Counted from the first letter of the stretch, positions 8,876-19,255 are shown. The stretch is 64,000 bases of DNA from an uncultured Pelagimonas sp. (GCA_947499735.1 CANMPP010000007.1:1-64000), one strand, 5' to 3'. Program-made: numbers and translations. Notes: generated by a model not told the origin, from the letters alone.

Positions 8876-9088
8876 ATGAACGCCAAGGAATTGCACGACA
8901 AGACCGTGGATCAACTCCGCGACGATCTTGTGGCTTTGAAAAAAGAAGCCTTCAACCTGCGCTTTCAGCAGGCCACCAATCAGCTGGAAAACACTGCTCG
9001 CATCCGCAAGGTGCGTCGCGATGTTGCCCGCATCAATACCGTTATCAACCAAAAAGCAGCAGCTGCTGCGACTACTGCGGAGGCCTGA
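8876..9088 (+). CDS. rpmC: 50S ribosomal protein L29
   Basis: The 70 residues form the L29 helical hairpin that binds near the tunnel exit and docks trigger factor and SRP. It starts [18 protein letters not shown] and has an alanine-rich tail. AAAGGA precedes the ATG. It is the first gene of the relocated second ribosomal run, and rpsQ follows 3 nt later. Confidence 0.98.
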   Translation: MNAKELHDKTVDQLRDDLVALKKEAFNLRFQQATNQLENTARIRKVRRDVARINTVINQKAAAAATTAEA

Positions 9089-9091
9089 TCT

Positions 9092-9322
9092 ATGCCCAAG
9101 CGTATCCTGTCCGGCACCGTGACATCCACAGCCAACAAGCAGACTGTGACAGTTCAGGTTGAGCGTCGCTTTAAGCACCCGGTTCTTCAAAAGACGATCA
9201 AGTCCACGAAGAAATACCGTGCGCATGATGAAGCAGAAAAATTCAACGTCGGCGAAGCAGTTCGTATCATCGAATGTGCGCCGAAGTCGAAAACCAAACG
9301 CTGGGAAGTGCTGGTCGATTAA
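9092..9322 (+). CDS. rpsQ: 30S ribosomal protein S17
   Basis: The 76-residue OB-fold protein is needed for 30S assembly. It begins [27 protein letters not shown] and includes the typical [14 protein letters not shown] block. It is coupled to rpmC. A 73-nt gap, larger than others in this run, precedes rplN. Confidence 0.98.
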   Translation: MPKRILSGTVTSTANKQTVTVQVERRFKHPVLQKTIKSTKKYRAHDEAEKFNVGEAVRIIECAPKSKTKRWEVLVD

Positions 9323-9395
9323 GGCCAGCTTTTTCAGTTTAGTCGAAACCCTGGGGGGCTAACCAGAACAACCTCCAAAGGTCGGGAGAAACCAT

Positions 9396-9764
9396 ATGAT
9401 CCAGATGCAGACCAATCTGGATGTTGCTGATAACTCCGGCGCACGCCGAGTTCAGTGCATCAAGGTCCTGGGTGGTTCACACCGCCGCTACGCGTCCGTT
9501 GGTGACATCATCGTTGTTTCGGTGAAGGAAGCCATCCCGCGTGGTCGTGTGAAGAAGGGTGACGTGCGTAAAGCCGTTGTCGTTCGCACCGCCAAGGAAG
9601 TTCGTCGCGAAGACGGCACATCCATCCGCTTTGACCGCAATGCTGCGGTTATCCTGAACAATTCAGGCGAGCCGGTTGGCACACGTATCTTTGGCCCAGT
9701 TGTTCGTGAACTGCGCGCAAAGAACTTCATGAAAATTATTTCGCTTGCTCCGGAGGTGCTGTAA
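9396..9764 (+). CDS. rplN: 50S ribosomal protein L14
   Basis: The 122 residues start [18 protein letters not shown], which is highly diagnostic, and also carry the [16 protein letters not shown] core. L14 lies at the subunit interface. It overlaps rplX by one base at 9764. Confidence 0.99.
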   Translation: MIQMQTNLDVADNSGARRVQCIKVLGGSHRRYASVGDIIVVSVKEAIPRGRVKKGDVRKAVVVRTAKEVRREDGTSIRFDRNAAVILNNSGEPVGTRIFGPVVRELRAKNFMKIISLAPEVL

Positions 9765-10069
9765 TGGCTGCTAAGCTCCGTAAAGGTGATAAAGTTGTTG
9801 TCTTGGCCGGTAAGGACAAAGGCAAAACTGGTGAAATCACCCAAGTTCTGCCTTCTGCAGGCAAAGCGATCGTAGACGGCGTTAACATGGCCGTTCGTCA
9901 CCAGCGTCAGACTGCATCAGCACAAGGCGGCCGCCTTCCAAAGGCTCTGCCAATTCAGCTGTCCAATCTGGCAATTGTTGATGCAAATGGCAAAGCGTCC
10001 CGCGTTGGCTTCCGTATTGAAGACGGTAAGAAAGTGCGTTTCGCAAAGACCACGGGAGACGTGATCTAA
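9764..10069 (+). CDS. rplX: 50S ribosomal protein L24
   Basis: The 101-residue KOW-domain protein ([22 protein letters not shown]) starts 50S assembly. It overlaps both neighbours by one base (9764 and 10069), so the three genes are translationally coupled. Confidence 0.99.
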   Translation: MAAKLRKGDKVVVLAGKDKGKTGEITQVLPSAGKAIVDGVNMAVRHQRQTASAQGGRLPKALPIQLSNLAIVDANGKASRVGFRIEDGKKVRFAKTTGDVI

Positions 10070-10647
10070 TGCTGGATACTGCAAACTACACACCACGCCT
10101 GAAGGTTGCTTATGCGGACACGATCCGTGCAGCCATGAAGGAAGAGTTTGGTTACAAGAACGAAATGCAAATTCCAAAAATGGAAAAAGTCGTTCTGAAC
10201 ATCGGTTGTGGCGCGGAAGCGGTTCGCGATTCTAAGAAGGCAAAATCTGCCATCGAAGATTTGACGAAAATCGCAGGCCAGCTGGCAATCGGCACCAAAG
10301 CGAAAAAGTCTCACGCGCCGTTCCGTCTGCGTGAAGGCATGATCATCGGCTCCAAAGTGACGCTGCGTGGCGATCGTATGTTCGAATTCCTCGACCGTCT
10401 GATCACAATCGCAATGCCACGTATCCGCGACTTCCGCGGTGTGAAGCCATCTTTTGACGGTCGTGGCAACTTTGCCATGGGCATCAAAGAGCATATCGTA
10501 TTCCCAGAAATCGAATTCGACAAAGTCGATGAAGTTTGGGGTATGGATATTATCATGACCACCACTGCGCAGGAATTCGGTGAGCACACCGCAGACGCGC
10601 AGGCAAAAGCGCTGTTGAAGCATTTCAACATGCCGTTTACTGCGTAA
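10069..10647 (+). CDS. rplE: 50S ribosomal protein L5
   Basis: The 192 residues bind 5S rRNA and form bridge B1b with the 30S head. Recognisable segments are [21 protein letters not shown] and RNFMG-like [18 protein letters not shown]. The length is slightly above the E. coli protein, as in other alphaproteobacteria. It is followed by rpsN after 13 nt. Confidence 0.99.
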   Translation: MLDTANYTPRLKVAYADTIRAAMKEEFGYKNEMQIPKMEKVVLNIGCGAEAVRDSKKAKSAIEDLTKIAGQLAIGTKAKKSHAPFRLREGMIIGSKVTLRGDRMFEFLDRLITIAMPRIRDFRGVKPSFDGRGNFAMGIKEHIVFPEIEFDKVDEVWGMDIIMTTTAQEFGEHTADAQAKALLKHFNMPFTA

Positions 10648-10660
10648 GGGGACGAGAGAC

Positions 10661-10966
10661 ATGGCAAAGAAATCCATGATCGAACGCGAAAAGAAGCGCG
10701 AACGTCTGGTGGCGAAATATGCCGCGAAACGTGCCGAGCTGAAAGAAATCGCGAAAGATGAAACCAAGCCGATGGAAGAGCGTTTTAAAGCGCGCCTGAA
10801 GCTTGCAAAGCTGCCGCGCAACTCTGCGCCGACACGCCTTCACAACCGGTGCCAGCTTACTGGTCGCCCACATGCCTACTACCGTAAGCTGAAGATCTCC
10901 CGTATCGCCCTGCGCGAACTGGGTTCGACCGGTCAGCTGCCGGGCATGGTTAAGTCAAGCTGGTAA
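10661..10966 (+). CDS. rpsN: 30S ribosomal protein S14
   Basis: The 101 residues are the long, zinc-free form: no CxxC pairs are present apart from the single C of the conserved [15 protein letters not shown] motif. It binds the 16S head domain. GAGAGAC precedes the start. Confidence 0.99.
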   Translation: MAKKSMIEREKKRERLVAKYAAKRAELKEIAKDETKPMEERFKARLKLAKLPRNSAPTRLHNRCQLTGRPHAYYRKLKISRIALRELGSTGQLPGMVKSSW

Positions 10967-10978
10967 GGAGAGACAGAT

Positions 10979-11371
10979 ATGAACGATCCTATCGGCGATA
11001 TGCTGACCCGTATCCGCAACGCATCTATGCGTGGCAAATCTCAGGTTTCAACACCAGCGTCCAAGCTGCGTGGTTGGGTTCTGGATGTGCTTCAGGATGA
11101 AGGTTACATCCGTGGCTATGAATCCGCGACGGATTCAGCGGGTCACCCGACACTGACCATCGAGCTGAAGTACTATGATGGCGCACCTGTTATCCGCGAG
11201 CTTAAGCGCGTGTCCAAACCTGGACGCCGTGTTTACATGGGCTCCAAAGATATTCCACAGGTCCGTCAAGGTCTGGGTACTTTCATCGTTTCCACGCCTA
11301 AGGGCGTTATGACGGATGCAAGCGCACGTTCAGCCAATGTTGGCGGCGAAGTGCTCTGCACCGTGTTCTAA
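10979..11371 (+). CDS. rpsH: 30S ribosomal protein S8
   Basis: The 130 residues begin [20 protein letters not shown] and end [26 protein letters not shown], both diagnostic. In E. coli S8 represses the spc operon by binding rplE mRNA. Whether that applies here cannot be seen. rplF follows after 10 nt. Confidence 0.99.
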   Translation: MNDPIGDMLTRIRNASMRGKSQVSTPASKLRGWVLDVLQDEGYIRGYESATDSAGHPTLTIELKYYDGAPVIRELKRVSKPGRRVYMGSKDIPQVRQGLGTFIVSTPKGVMTDASARSANVGGEVLCTVF

Positions 11372-11381
11372 GGAGGGCAAT

Positions 11382-11915
11382 ATGTCTCGTATCGGCAAAA
11401 AACCGGTTGAACTGCCTTCCGGCGTCTCTGCGACCGTTTCTGGCCAGACTGTTGAAGTAAAGGGCCCAAAGGGCACTCAAAGCTTCACAGCGACTGATGA
11501 TGTTACAATCACAGTTGAAGAAGGTTCGGTCAAAGTTGACCCGCGCGGCAAGTCCAAGCGCGCGCGTCAGCAATGGGGCATGTCCCGCACAATGGTTGCG
11601 AACATGGTCCACGGCGTCCAGAACACGTTCAAGAAAGAACTGGAAATCCAGGGTGTTGGTTACCGTGCAGCACTTCAGGGCAAAACTCTGAAGCTGAACC
11701 TCGGCTACTCCCATGATGTAGATTTCGCAATTCCTGATGGAATCACCATCACTTGCCCAAAGCCAACAGAGATCATCGTGGAAGGTCACGATTCTCAGCT
11801 GGTCGGCCAAGTGGCGGCGAATATTCGCGACTGGCGTCGCCCAGAGCCTTATAAAGGCAAGGGCATTCGCTATAAGGGCGAATATATCTTCCAGAAGGAA
11901 GGCAAGAAGAAGTAA
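11382..11915 (+). CDS. rplF: 50S ribosomal protein L6
   Basis: The 177 residues have two L6 domains: [15 protein letters not shown] at the N terminus and [14 protein letters not shown] near the C terminus. The start at 11382 has AAGGAGGG 7 nt before it, so the longer in-frame reading from 11316 inside rpsH is rejected. L6 lies by the sarcin-ricin loop. Confidence 0.99.
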   Translation: MSRIGKKPVELPSGVSATVSGQTVEVKGPKGTQSFTATDDVTITVEEGSVKVDPRGKSKRARQQWGMSRTMVANMVHGVQNTFKKELEIQGVGYRAALQGKTLKLNLGYSHDVDFAIPDGITITCPKPTEIIVEGHDSQLVGQVAANIRDWRRPEPYKGKGIRYKGEYIFQKEGKKK

Positions 11916-11927
11916 GGACGGACGACA

Positions 11928-12284
11928 ATGGCAAACAGCAAACAAGTACTGTTCCAAAAGCGCCGTCTGCGCGTTCGGAACAAGCTGCGCAAGGTCAATG
12001 CTGGGCGTGTTCGCCTCAGCGTTCACCGCAGCAACAAAAACATCAGCGTTCAGCTGATCGACGACGTAAACGGCCGCACATTGGCAGCAGCTTCTTCTCA
12101 GGAAAAAGCTCTGGCAACTGGCAAAAACAATCTGGAAACCGCGGCCAAAATCGGCGCAGCGATTGCAGAGCGTGCCAAAGCAGCTGGCGTTGAAGAAGCA
12201 TATTTCGATCGTGGTGGTTTCCTCTATCACGGCCGCATCAAAGCTTTGGCTGATGCAGCCCGCGAAGGCGGTTTGAAAATCTAA
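11928..12284 (+). CDS. rplR: 50S ribosomal protein L18
   Basis: The 118 residues bind 5S rRNA with L5. The typical [20 protein letters not shown] and [23 protein letters not shown] motifs are present. A 132-nt gap with GC-rich hairpins precedes rpsE. Confidence 0.99.
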   Translation: MANSKQVLFQKRRLRVRNKLRKVNAGRVRLSVHRSNKNISVQLIDDVNGRTLAAASSQEKALATGKNNLETAAKIGAAIAERAKAAGVEEAYFDRGGFLYHGRIKALADAAREGGLKI

Positions 12285-12416
12285 AGGCCATTTGGCCAAG
12301 CGTAGGCGGCCTGTTCTTAACGGGCCGTCTCGATGATCCGGGGCTTGGATCTGATCCGTAAGCCACCTGGATTGGGATAAAAGTGCAAGACGCACATTAT
12401 TTTAAAGGAATGCCAC

Positions 12417-13004
12417 ATGGCAGAACGTGAAAACCGCGAAGGCGGCCGTGGTCGTCGCCGCGATCGCGAAGAAGCGGCTCCAGAATTTGCAGATCGCTTG
12501 GTTGCGATCAACCGTGTTTCCAAAACCACCAAAGGCGGTAAGAACTTCGGTTTCGCTGCTCTGGTTGTTGTTGGTGACCAAAAAGGTCGCGTAGGTTTCG
12601 GCAAAGGTAAAGCGAAAGAAGTACCTGAGGCGATCCGTAAGGCGACTGAGCAAGCTAAGCGTAAAATGATCCGTGTACCTTTGAAAGAAGGCCGCACGCT
12701 GCACCACGACATGCAAGGTCGTCACGGTGCGGGTAAAGTGGTCATGCGTACAGCGCCAACTGGTACTGGTATCATCGCCGGTGGTCCAATGCGTGCTGTG
12801 TTCGAAATGTTGGGTGTTCAGGACGTTGTGGCGAAATCCACAGGTTCCCCGAACCCATATAACATGATCCACGCGACGCTGAACGCTCTGAGCAAAGAGC
12901 AATCCCCACGTATGGTTGCGGCACGTCGTGGCAAGAAAGTCGCTGACATTCTGCCAAAGCGTGACGAAGCACCTGCAGCGGAAGCTGCAAGCGAGGAGGC
13001 GTAA
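12417..13004 (+). CDS. rpsE: 30S ribosomal protein S5
   Basis: The 195-residue double-stranded RNA-binding protein is involved in decoding accuracy. [27 protein letters not shown] is visible, and an alanine/glutamate-rich C-terminal extension is typical of alphaproteobacteria. AAAGGA precedes the ATG. rpmD starts 3 nt after the stop. Confidence 0.99.
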   Translation: MAERENREGGRGRRRDREEAAPEFADRLVAINRVSKTTKGGKNFGFAALVVVGDQKGRVGFGKGKAKEVPEAIRKATEQAKRKMIRVPLKEGRTLHHDMQGRHGAGKVVMRTAPTGTGIIAGGPMRAVFEMLGVQDVVAKSTGSPNPYNMIHATLNALSKEQSPRMVAARRGKKVADILPKRDEAPAAEAASEEA

Positions 13005-13007
13005 ATC

Positions 13008-13196
13008 ATGGGTAAGACTATTGTTGTAAAGCAGATCGGTTCTCCGATCCGTCGCCCAGCTATCCAGCGTCAAACGCTGATCGGTCTGGGTCTGAACAAA
13101 ATGAACCGTACACGTGAACTGGAAGATACACCTTCTGTTCGCGGCATGATCCGCAAGATCCCGCATCTGGTAGAGATCGTGGAAGAAAAAGGTTAA
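13008..13196 (+). CDS. rpmD: 50S ribosomal protein L30
   Basis: The 62 residues match L30: [28 protein letters not shown] with the invariant GLGL.KMNR. It is the last gene of the second ribosomal run and is followed by an intrinsic terminator. Confidence 0.98.
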   Translation: MGKTIVVKQIGSPIRRPAIQRQTLIGLGLNKMNRTRELEDTPSVRGMIRKIPHLVEIVEEKG

Positions 13197-13220
13197 GCCT
13201 TCTTTCTTTTGGATTGTAGA

Positions 13221-13248
13221 AACCCCGGCCAACTGGTCGGGGTTTTTT
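13221..13248 (+). terminator. Intrinsic terminator after rpmD
   Basis: The stem AACCCCGGCC/GGTCGGGGTT has a 4-nt loop and is followed by six T. It separates rpmD from rplO, normally adjacent genes, which confirms a second transcription break in the spc region. Confidence 0.9.
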
Positions 13249-13516
13249 CGTTTCAAGATGTGGTGCCAAGCGATCGAATTTTAAAACTGGTTCCGAATGG
13301 GTTGGGATTCACAGAATCTAAGGGTTTCGTTGATAGCCATTAATGCGATGAATAAGAGTTTCAGGTGGTTAGAATGGCCCAGTTTACGCATGCTAAATGC
13401 GATGTGCATCTTATGATGTCTCGCAATGATCTAATGGCAACCCTACATAGAAGTCGAGAATTGGCTTGGGGTTCCAAAGGATATGATTTCGTTTCTTATA
13501 GCGAAGGAGCGGTGGC
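13249..13516. other. Intergenic region after rpmD
   Basis: AT-rich stretch with no supported gene. It must hold the promoter of the small gene at 13517. Confidence 0.4.
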
Positions 13517-13711
13517 ATGAGTGAATTAACAGATGCATTTCCACATCTTGCAACCGAGCGTCGGTTTTTTGAAGTTCCTACCGCTGCGCGGATAGCGAAC
13601 GGGTCCAGCGCGAAAGAATTGGCGCATGTCGTTTACCAGGCCTGTGTTAAAAAGAAGCGGCAAGATGATGGCACATGTGATGATGGTTCGCAGTCGGACA
13701 AAAAGAACTGA
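13517..13711 (+). CDS. Small hypothetical protein
   Basis: The 64 residues match no family I recognise. The start is well supported by AAGGAG 7 nt upstream. Composition is soluble, with a charged Lys/Asp-rich C terminus (KKKRQDDGTCDDGSQSDKK) and no signal peptide or membrane segment. It sits between rpmD and the DUF1127 gene. I consider it a probable real gene because of the ribosome binding site. Function unknown. Confidence 0.5.
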   Translation: MSELTDAFPHLATERRFFEVPTAARIANGSSAKELAHVVYQACVKKKRQDDGTCDDGSQSDKKN

Positions 13712-13872
13712 GCGTTCTAATAAATGCATAGGTGTTGCGCTAAATGCATAGCGGCTTGGCAAAACCAACGATTGTTAACGCTACCAGCTGAGATTACTTT
13801 GAAGTCATCGAAAGAGACCAATCAGACGCAAATTAAAGAGGACTGCGCCTGAACCATTCAAAGGATCAAGCC

Positions 13873-14094
13873 ATGACAAATACAGTTACTCAAACCGCAT
13901 CTAAACGTTCTAACGCTGCTCTGACCGGCGTTATCTCTGCCCTGAAATCACGCTTTGATTGCTACACAATGCAACGTCGCGCTTTTGCTGAATTGAATGA
14001 CCTAACAGACCGCGATCTGGAAGATCTTGGCCTGATGCGTTCAGATCTGGCGCGTGTCGCTCGTGAAGAAGCGCGCAAAGCGTATCAAGGCTAA
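13873..14094 (+). CDS. DUF1127 domain protein
   Basis: The 73 residues end in the arginine-rich DUF1127 block (RRAFAELNDLTDRDLEDLGLMRSDLARVAREEARKAY, matching R.F.EL..L.DR.L.DLGL.R). Small DUF1127 proteins in alphaproteobacteria are linked to stress responses and phosphate/carbon or RNA metabolism. AAAGGATCAAGCC precedes the ATG. Its place between rpmD and rplO suggests insertion into the spc operon. A low-grade hairpin follows (14107-14151). Confidence 0.85.
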   Translation: MTNTVTQTASKRSNAALTGVISALKSRFDCYTMQRRAFAELNDLTDRDLEDLGLMRSDLARVAREEARKAYQG

Positions 14095-14408
14095 TTTGGG
14101 TTCTGGTCTGATGACCCTGCTGACTTAACAGCGAGGGCGGATCATCAGAAATCCAAATTAACATGCGGAAATTCGTTCAACGCGTACCGGCCTGGTGCGC
14201 GTTTTGCGTTTTCAGACCATGGCTGTCCCTGAACCCGCTTTGTAAAATGCGAAAGCACTGTTTGGGGTCAGATGGGCGAAAATTCCTTGAAATCTTATGT
14301 GCTGGCGCATACAAGCGCCCGGTGGCCCGTATTGGGTGATTCAAAACAATCAAAAAAGCCGTGTCTTCCCAATTCGCTTCGCGGGGAGTTCCGGCAAGGA
14401 GAAGCGAT
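14095..14408. other. Region before rplO with hairpin
   Basis: These 314 nt hold an imperfect hairpin at 14107-14151 (TGATGACCCTGCTG against CAGCGAGGGCGGATCATCA), which may terminate or stabilise the DUF1127 transcript. Presumably they also hold the rplO promoter. No gene is supported. Confidence 0.4.
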
Positions 14409-14885
14409 ATGAAATTGCATGAACTGCGCGACAATCCTGGCGCAACACAAACCAAAAAACGCATCGCGCGTGGTCCGGGTTCCGGAAAAGGTAAAATGGG
14501 TGGCCGTGGTATCAAAGGTCAAAAATCCCGCTCCGGTGTTGCGATCAAAGGCTATGAAGGTGGCCAAATGCCGCTGTACCAACGCTTGCCTAAGCGTGGT
14601 TTCAACAAGCCGAACCGTAAATCCTTTGCTGTTGTCAACCTGGGCCTGATCCAGAAATTTGTTGATGCGGGCAAATTGGACGGTTCCGCAGCCATAACAG
14701 AAGATGCGTTGATCGAATCCGGTCTGGTACGTCGTAAACTGGACGGCATCCGTGTTCTGGCGAAAGGTGAGGTTTCTGCGAAACTGAACATCGAAGTAAC
14801 CGGCGCCTCCAAATCCGCAATTGCTGCTGTAGAAGCGGCAGGCGGTTCTCTTAAAGTGGTCTCTACAGAAGCCGCGGCGGAGTAA
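14409..14885 (+). CDS. rplO: 50S ribosomal protein L15
   Basis: The 158 residues start [29 protein letters not shown]. The glycine-rich [12 protein letters not shown] extension that penetrates the 50S core is visible. The Met at 14409 has AAGGAGAAGC upstream, so the longer frame from 14361 is rejected. It leads the rplO-secY-adk-rpsM-rpsK-rpoA-rplQ stretch. Confidence 0.98.
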   Translation: MKLHELRDNPGATQTKKRIARGPGSGKGKMGGRGIKGQKSRSGVAIKGYEGGQMPLYQRLPKRGFNKPNRKSFAVVNLGLIQKFVDAGKLDGSAAITEDALIESGLVRRKLDGIRVLAKGEVSAKLNIEVTGASKSAIAAVEAAGGSLKVVSTEAAAE

Positions 14886-14914
14886 GCGCTTGTGAGCGCC
14901 CAACAAGGCGCTTA
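14883..14914 (+). promoter_or_regulatory. Stem-loop at the rplO stop codon
   Basis: TAAGCGC TTGT (from the rplO stop) pairs with ACAAGGCGCTTA, an 11-bp stem with one bulged base and a 9-nt loop. No T tract follows, so it is more likely an mRNA stability or regulatory element than a terminator. Confidence 0.5.
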
Positions 14915-14937
14915 CATAGACTTTGAGTATTCCTTTA

Positions 14938-14973
14938 CGCCGCCCGAGCAGGACTCGCTCAGGCGGCGTTTTT
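14938..14973 (+). terminator. Terminator or attenuator between rplO and secY
   Basis: CGCCGCC (14938-14944) pairs with GGCGGCG (14962-14968), the interior has further GAGC/GCTC pairing, and TTTTT follows. It lies 19 nt before secY, so partial read-through would set the ratio of L15 to SecY. Confidence 0.65.
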
Positions 14974-14991
14974 CATGACCGAGGATCCATT

Positions 14992-16356
14992 ATGGTATCT
15001 GCAGCTGAACAAATGGCCGCCAACACGTCCTGGGCGGCGCTTGGCAAGGCGACAGATCTGCGTAACCGCATTCTGTTCACCCTGGCCCTATTGATCGTGT
15101 ACCGTTTGGGCACGTTTATCCCTGTACCTGGCATTGATGCCAACGCTTTGCGTGACTTCATGGAGCAAGCCAGCAGTGGCATTGGGGGCATTGTTTCAAT
15201 GTTCACCGGTGGCGCCTTGGGGCGCATGGGTATTTTCGCATTGGGAATCATGCCCTATATTTCCGCCTCTATTGTGGTTCAGCTTTTGACAGCTATGGTT
15301 CCCGCGTTGGAACAGCTGAAGAAAGAAGGCGAGCAAGGTCGCAAAAAGATCACGCAATATACGCGCTACGGCACCGTTGCACTGGCATTGTTCCAGGCAT
15401 ATGGCCTTGCAGCGTCGCTTGAGGCGGGGAACCTGGCGTATGAGCCCGGTTGGTTTTTCCGAATCTCTGTGATCATCACATTGGTTGGTGGCACCATGTT
15501 CCTGATGTGGTTGGGTGAACAAATCACCGCGCGCGGCATCGGTAATGGTATTTCACTGATCATCTATGTGGGCATTCTCGCCGAAGTTCCTGCTGCCATT
15601 GCGCAATTGTTTACGCTTGGCCAGTCAGGTCAGCTTTCATCGCTAGGCGTGCTATTGATCGTTTTGATGGTGATCGGAATCATTGCGTTCGTGGTCTTTA
15701 TGGAGCGGTCTTTGCGTAAGATCACAATCCAATACCCACGTCGTCAGGTTGGCATGAAAATGACCGAAGCGCAGCATTCGCACCTTCCGGTCAAGGTCAA
15801 TCCGTCGGGCGTTATTCCGGCGATTTTCGCAAGCTCTTTGCTGTTGTTGCCGACTACCATCGCAACATTCAGCCAAAATTCAGCGACCAACCCGATTATG
15901 TCGACCCTATTGGCGTATTTCGGTCCCGGTCAGCCGCTTTATTTGCTGTTCTTCGCTCTGATGATCGTGTTCTTTGCGTATTTCTACACGCATAACGTCT
16001 CTTTCAAGACGGATGAGGTTGCAGATAACTTGAAGCAGCAAAATGGCTATGTTCCCGGGATTCGCCCTGGTCAAAAGACCGCGCAATATCTGGAATATGT
16101 TGTTAATAGAGTACTTGTTCTCGGTTCTGCCTATCTTGCCCTCGTTTGCCTCTTGCCCGAAGTGCTACGTGCGCAATATGCTATCCCCGTCTATTTCGGC
16201 GGAACATCTGTTTTGATTATCGTCTCTGTTGGTATGGACACCATTCAGCAGGTGCATAGCCATCTGCAAGCTTATCAATACGAAGGCTTGATCCAAAAGT
16301 CGCAGTTGCGCGGCAAGGGTAAGGCACGCAAGCGGAGGGGGCCTGCACGCCGATGA
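14992..16356 (+). CDS. secY: Protein translocase subunit SecY
   Basis: The 454-residue inner-membrane channel of the Sec translocon has ten predicted membrane helices. [29 protein letters not shown] at the N terminus and the cytoplasmic loop with [10 protein letters not shown] are typical. The Met at 14992 (GAGG 8 nt before) is preferred to the frame opening at 14923, which would run through the hairpin. Its last codons overlap the adk start by 4 nt. Confidence 0.98.
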   Translation: MVSAAEQMAANTSWAALGKATDLRNRILFTLALLIVYRLGTFIPVPGIDANALRDFMEQASSGIGGIVSMFTGGALGRMGIFALGIMPYISASIVVQLLTAMVPALEQLKKEGEQGRKKITQYTRYGTVALALFQAYGLAASLEAGNLAYEPGWFFRISVIITLVGGTMFLMWLGEQITARGIGNGISLIIYVGILAEVPAAIAQLFTLGQSGQLSSLGVLLIVLMVIGIIAFVVFMERSLRKITIQYPRRQVGMKMTEAQHSHLPVKVNPSGVIPAIFASSLLLLPTTIATFSQNSATNPIMSTLLAYFGPGQPLYLLFFALMIVFFAYFYTHNVSFKTDEVADNLKQQNGYVPGIRPGQKTAQYLEYVVNRVLVLGSAYLALVCLLPEVLRAQYAIPVYFGGTSVLIIVSVGMDTIQQVHSHLQAYQYEGLIQKSQLRGKGKARKRRGPARR

Positions 16357-16928
16357 ATATCATACTAATTGGACCACCCGGGGCGGGTAAGGGAACTCAG
16401 GCGGGTATCCTTGTAGAAGAACGGGGCATGGTACAGCTTTCAACAGGCGACATGCTGCGCGAAGCAAAAACCAGCGGAACCGAAATGGGCAACAAAGTTG
16501 CCGATGTCATGGCCCGCGGTGAATTGGTGACAGATGAGATCGTGATCGGTCTGATCCGCGAAAAGCTGGAAGCTGGTGGAACTGGCTTTATCTTTGATGG
16601 GTTTCCACGCACCTTGCCGCAGGCAGATGCTTTGGAACAGCTGTTGGCGGATATGGGTCAGAAACTGGATGCCGTCGTCGAGCTAAAGGTCGAAGACGAA
16701 ATTCTGGTTGAACGTGTTGTCAATCGCGCCACCGAGGCGCAAGCGGCAGGTAAACCTGTCCGCGCGGATGACAACGCAGATGCTATGAAGACGCGTTTGC
16801 TGGCTTATTACAAACAGACGTCACCGCTGATTGGCTATTACTATGCAAAAGGTCTGCATGATTATGTGGATGGCATGGCCGATATCGCGGATGTCAAAGC
16901 AGAGATTGCTGCGGCGCTGGACGACTAA
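16353..16928 (+). CDS. adk: Adenylate kinase
   Basis: The 191 residues balance ATP, ADP and AMP in the cytoplasm. P-loop GPPGAGKGT is at residues 7-15, the AMP-binding motif is [11 protein letters not shown], and the short lid ([25 protein letters not shown]) lacks zinc cysteines, which is the short form common in alphaproteobacteria. ATG overlaps the secY stop by 4 nt. Confidence 0.98.
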   Translation: MNIILIGPPGAGKGTQAGILVEERGMVQLSTGDMLREAKTSGTEMGNKVADVMARGELVTDEIVIGLIREKLEAGGTGFIFDGFPRTLPQADALEQLLADMGQKLDAVVELKVEDEILVERVVNRATEAQAAGKPVRADDNADAMKTRLLAYYKQTSPLIGYYYAKGLHDYVDGMADIADVKAEIAAALDD

Positions 16929-16955
16929 AGGCCACGTTTTATACGAAAAAATCTG

Positions 16956-16990
16956 ACAAAACCGGTGCTGAAAGGTGCCGGTTTTGTGTT
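16956..16990 (+). terminator. Intrinsic terminator after adk
   Basis: ACAAAACCGG (16956-16965) pairs with CCGGTTTTGT (16978-16987), with extra pairing in the loop. The T-rich 3' arm supplies the tail. It separates adk from rpsM. Confidence 0.75.
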
Positions 16991-17016
16991 TAGCAATGGT
17001 TGTGTTGGCCCTAGCC

Positions 17017-17045
17017 TTGACACAGGCCTGAATTGACCGTACGCA
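17017..17045 (+). promoter_or_regulatory. Candidate promoter for rpsM-rpsK
   Basis: Perfect -35 TTGACA (17017-17022), 17-nt spacer, weak -10 TACGCA (17040-17045), lying between the adk terminator and rpsM. The weak -10 keeps confidence modest. Confidence 0.4.
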
Positions 17046-17194
17046 CCCACATCTCCTTGTGAGAATCAGCCGCTGATTGGGTCGCCCCCATGATGCGATC
17101 ACCTAGAATAGTTCGGCCCGTTGGCACTACGCCTCGGGCTCTTGCTGTCATTAAAGGGCCTGGAATTACGGGCTCGCAACGAAAGGAAATGCAC

Positions 17195-17563
17195 GTGGCA
17201 CGTATTGCCGGCGTAAACATCCCGACAAACAAGCGCGTCATCATCGCGCTGACATATATTCATGGCATCGGCCCTGCTGCTGCTAAAGAAATCTGCGAAT
17301 CCGTCAACATCGACGTCACACGCCGTGTGAATGAACTGTCCGATGCTGAGGTTCTTGCTGTTCGTGAACACATCGATGCAACATACACCGTTGAAGGTGA
17401 CCTGCGTCGTGAAGTTCAGATGAACGTCAAACGCCTGATGGATCTTGGCTGCTACCGCGGCCTGCGTCACCGTCGTAACCTACCGGTTCGCGGTCAGCGT
17501 ACCCACACAAACGCGCGCACCCGTAAGGGCCCTGCGAAAGCGATTGCTGGTAAGAAGAAGTAA
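17195..17563 (+). CDS. rpsM: 30S ribosomal protein S13
   Basis: The 122 residues start (V/M)[14 protein letters not shown] and carry [26 protein letters not shown] near the C terminus. The GTG at 17195 is preferred to the ATG two codons upstream (17189) because AGGA lies 7 nt before GTG but only 1 nt before ATG. S13 contacts the tRNAs and bridges the subunits. rpsK follows after 15 nt. Confidence 0.97.
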   Translation: MARIAGVNIPTNKRVIIALTYIHGIGPAAAKEICESVNIDVTRRVNELSDAEVLAVREHIDATYTVEGDLRREVQMNVKRLMDLGCYRGLRHRRNLPVRGQRTHTNARTRKGPAKAIAGKKK

Positions 17564-17578
17564 GGGGAGATTTGATCA

Positions 17579-17971
17579 ATGGCACGTGATACACGCCGTT
17601 CAGGCAAGAAAAAGGTCTCCAAGAACATCGCAGCTGGCGTTGCGCATGTGAACTCGACCTTCAACAACACAAAAATCCTGATCTCCGATGTACAGGGCAA
17701 TGCGATCTCTTGGTCCTCTGCCGGTACAATGGGCTTTAAAGGTTCTCGGAAATCCACACCTTACGCAGCGCAGTTGGCTGCTGAGGATGCAGGTAAGAAA
17801 GCACAAGAGCACGGCGTGAAAACGCTGGAAGTCGAAGTTCAGGGTCCAGGTTCTGGCCGTGAATCCGCTCTGCGCGCTTTGGCATCTATTGGTTTCAACA
17901 TCTCGTCCATCCGTGACGTGACACCAATCGCACATAACGGCTGCCGCCCACCAAAGCGCCGCCGCGTATAA
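17579..17971 (+). CDS. rpsK: 30S ribosomal protein S11
   Basis: The 130-residue platform protein contacts the mRNA exit region. Diagnostic segments are [43 protein letters not shown] and the C-terminal [13 protein letters not shown]-type tail. GGGGAG precedes the start. A strong hairpin follows. Confidence 0.99.
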   Translation: MARDTRRSGKKKVSKNIAAGVAHVNSTFNNTKILISDVQGNAISWSSAGTMGFKGSRKSTPYAAQLAAEDAGKKAQEHGVKTLEVEVQGPGSGRESALRALASIGFNISSIRDVTPIAHNGCRPPKRRRV

Positions 17972-17982
17972 TTACCAAAATT

Positions 17983-18018
17983 GCCGAGGCCGGACACATT
18001 TTTGTGTCCGGCCTCGGC
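17983..18018. promoter_or_regulatory. Long perfect stem-loop between rpsK and rpoA
   Basis: A 16-bp perfect stem (17983-17998 with 18003-18018) closes on a TTTT loop. No T tract follows, so it is a poor intrinsic terminator. In this position it could be a processing site or a differential-stability element in the rpsM-rpsK-rpoA transcript. Confidence 0.7.
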
Positions 18019-18087
18019 GCGTCAATTTGAAACCTCGGGCGTCTGTCCTATTTGGACATGGGGGACGGACAGGAATGGAGGGACTTC

Positions 18088-19104
18088 ATGATCCAAAAGA
18101 ACTGGGCAGAGCTGATCAAACCAGCGCAACTTGAAATCAAACCAGGCGTCGATCCATCGCGCATGGCAACTGTTGTTGCTGAGCCTCTGGAACGCGGCTT
18201 TGGTCTGACAATGGGTAACGCGTTGCGTCGTGTTTTGCTGTCAAGCCTTCAGGGCGCGGCGATCACATCGGTACAAATCGACAATGTTCTGCATGAGTTT
18301 TCCAGCGTTGCAGGTGTACGTGAAGACGTCACCGACATCGTGCTGAACCTCAAAGGTATCGCATTGCGCATGGACGCTGAAGGTCCAAAGCGTGTTTCCA
18401 TTTCTGCCAAAGGTCCTGGTGTTGTCACAGCTGGTGACATCACAGAAAGCGCTGGCATTGAGGTTCTGAACCGTGATCACGTGATCTGTCACTTGGATGA
18501 TGGTGCGGATCTGTTCATGGAGCTGACTGTCAACACTGGCAAAGGCTATGTTGCAGCAGACAAGAACAAACCAGAAGACGCGCCAATCGGCCTGATTCCA
18601 ATCGATGCGATCTATTCCCCTGTGAAAAAGGTTGCTTACGATGTTCAGCCGACACGTGAAGGTCAGGTTCTGGATTATGACAAGCTGACATTGAAGATCG
18701 AAACAGACGGCTCTGTTACACCTGAGGATGCTATCGCATTCGCAGCGCGTATTCTGCAGGACCAGCTGTCTATCTTCGTCAACTTCGACGAACCAGAAAG
18801 TGCATCCCGTCAGGACGAAGACGATGGTCTCGAGTTCAATCCACTTCTGCTGAAGAAAGTGGACGAGCTGGAACTGTCTGTTCGCTCTGCAAACTGCCTG
18901 AAGAACGACAATATCGTCTATATCGGCGATTTGATCCAAAAGACCGAAGCAGAAATGCTGCGCACGCCAAACTTTGGCCGCAAGTCTTTGAACGAGATCA
19001 AAGAAGTTCTGTCCGGTATGGGTCTGCACCTCGGTATGGATGTCGAAGATTGGCCGCCAGAGAATATCGAAGATCTGGCGAAAAAGCTGGAAGACAACTT
19101 TTAA
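18088..19104 (+). CDS. rpoA: RNA polymerase alpha subunit
   Basis: The 338 residues: an N-terminal dimerisation domain ([25 protein letters not shown]), a linker, and a C-terminal domain ([45 protein letters not shown]) that touches UP elements and activators. The Met at 18088 ([18 protein letters not shown]) has GGAGGG 8 nt before it. The frame opening 12 codons earlier is rejected. Confidence 0.99.
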   Translation: MIQKNWAELIKPAQLEIKPGVDPSRMATVVAEPLERGFGLTMGNALRRVLLSSLQGAAITSVQIDNVLHEFSSVAGVREDVTDIVLNLKGIALRMDAEGPKRVSISAKGPGVVTAGDITESAGIEVLNRDHVICHLDDGADLFMELTVNTGKGYVAADKNKPEDAPIGLIPIDAIYSPVKKVAYDVQPTREGQVLDYDKLTLKIETDGSVTPEDAIAFAARILQDQLSIFVNFDEPESASRQDEDDGLEFNPLLLKKVDELELSVRSANCLKNDNIVYIGDLIQKTEAEMLRTPNFGRKSLNEIKEVLSGMGLHLGMDVEDWPPENIEDLAKKLEDNF

Positions 19105-19255
19105 GTTTTTGCGGGGGTGTTCCCCGCAGCCGCGAGGCAGCGTTAGTTGCCTCGCACATTCTGGGTAAATCATTGCCCCAAGGAGAGTCTCTGACACGCA
19201 TCGGAGGACAGACAAAGCAAAACCGCCTGTAGAAGGCACATTTAGGAGACCGACA

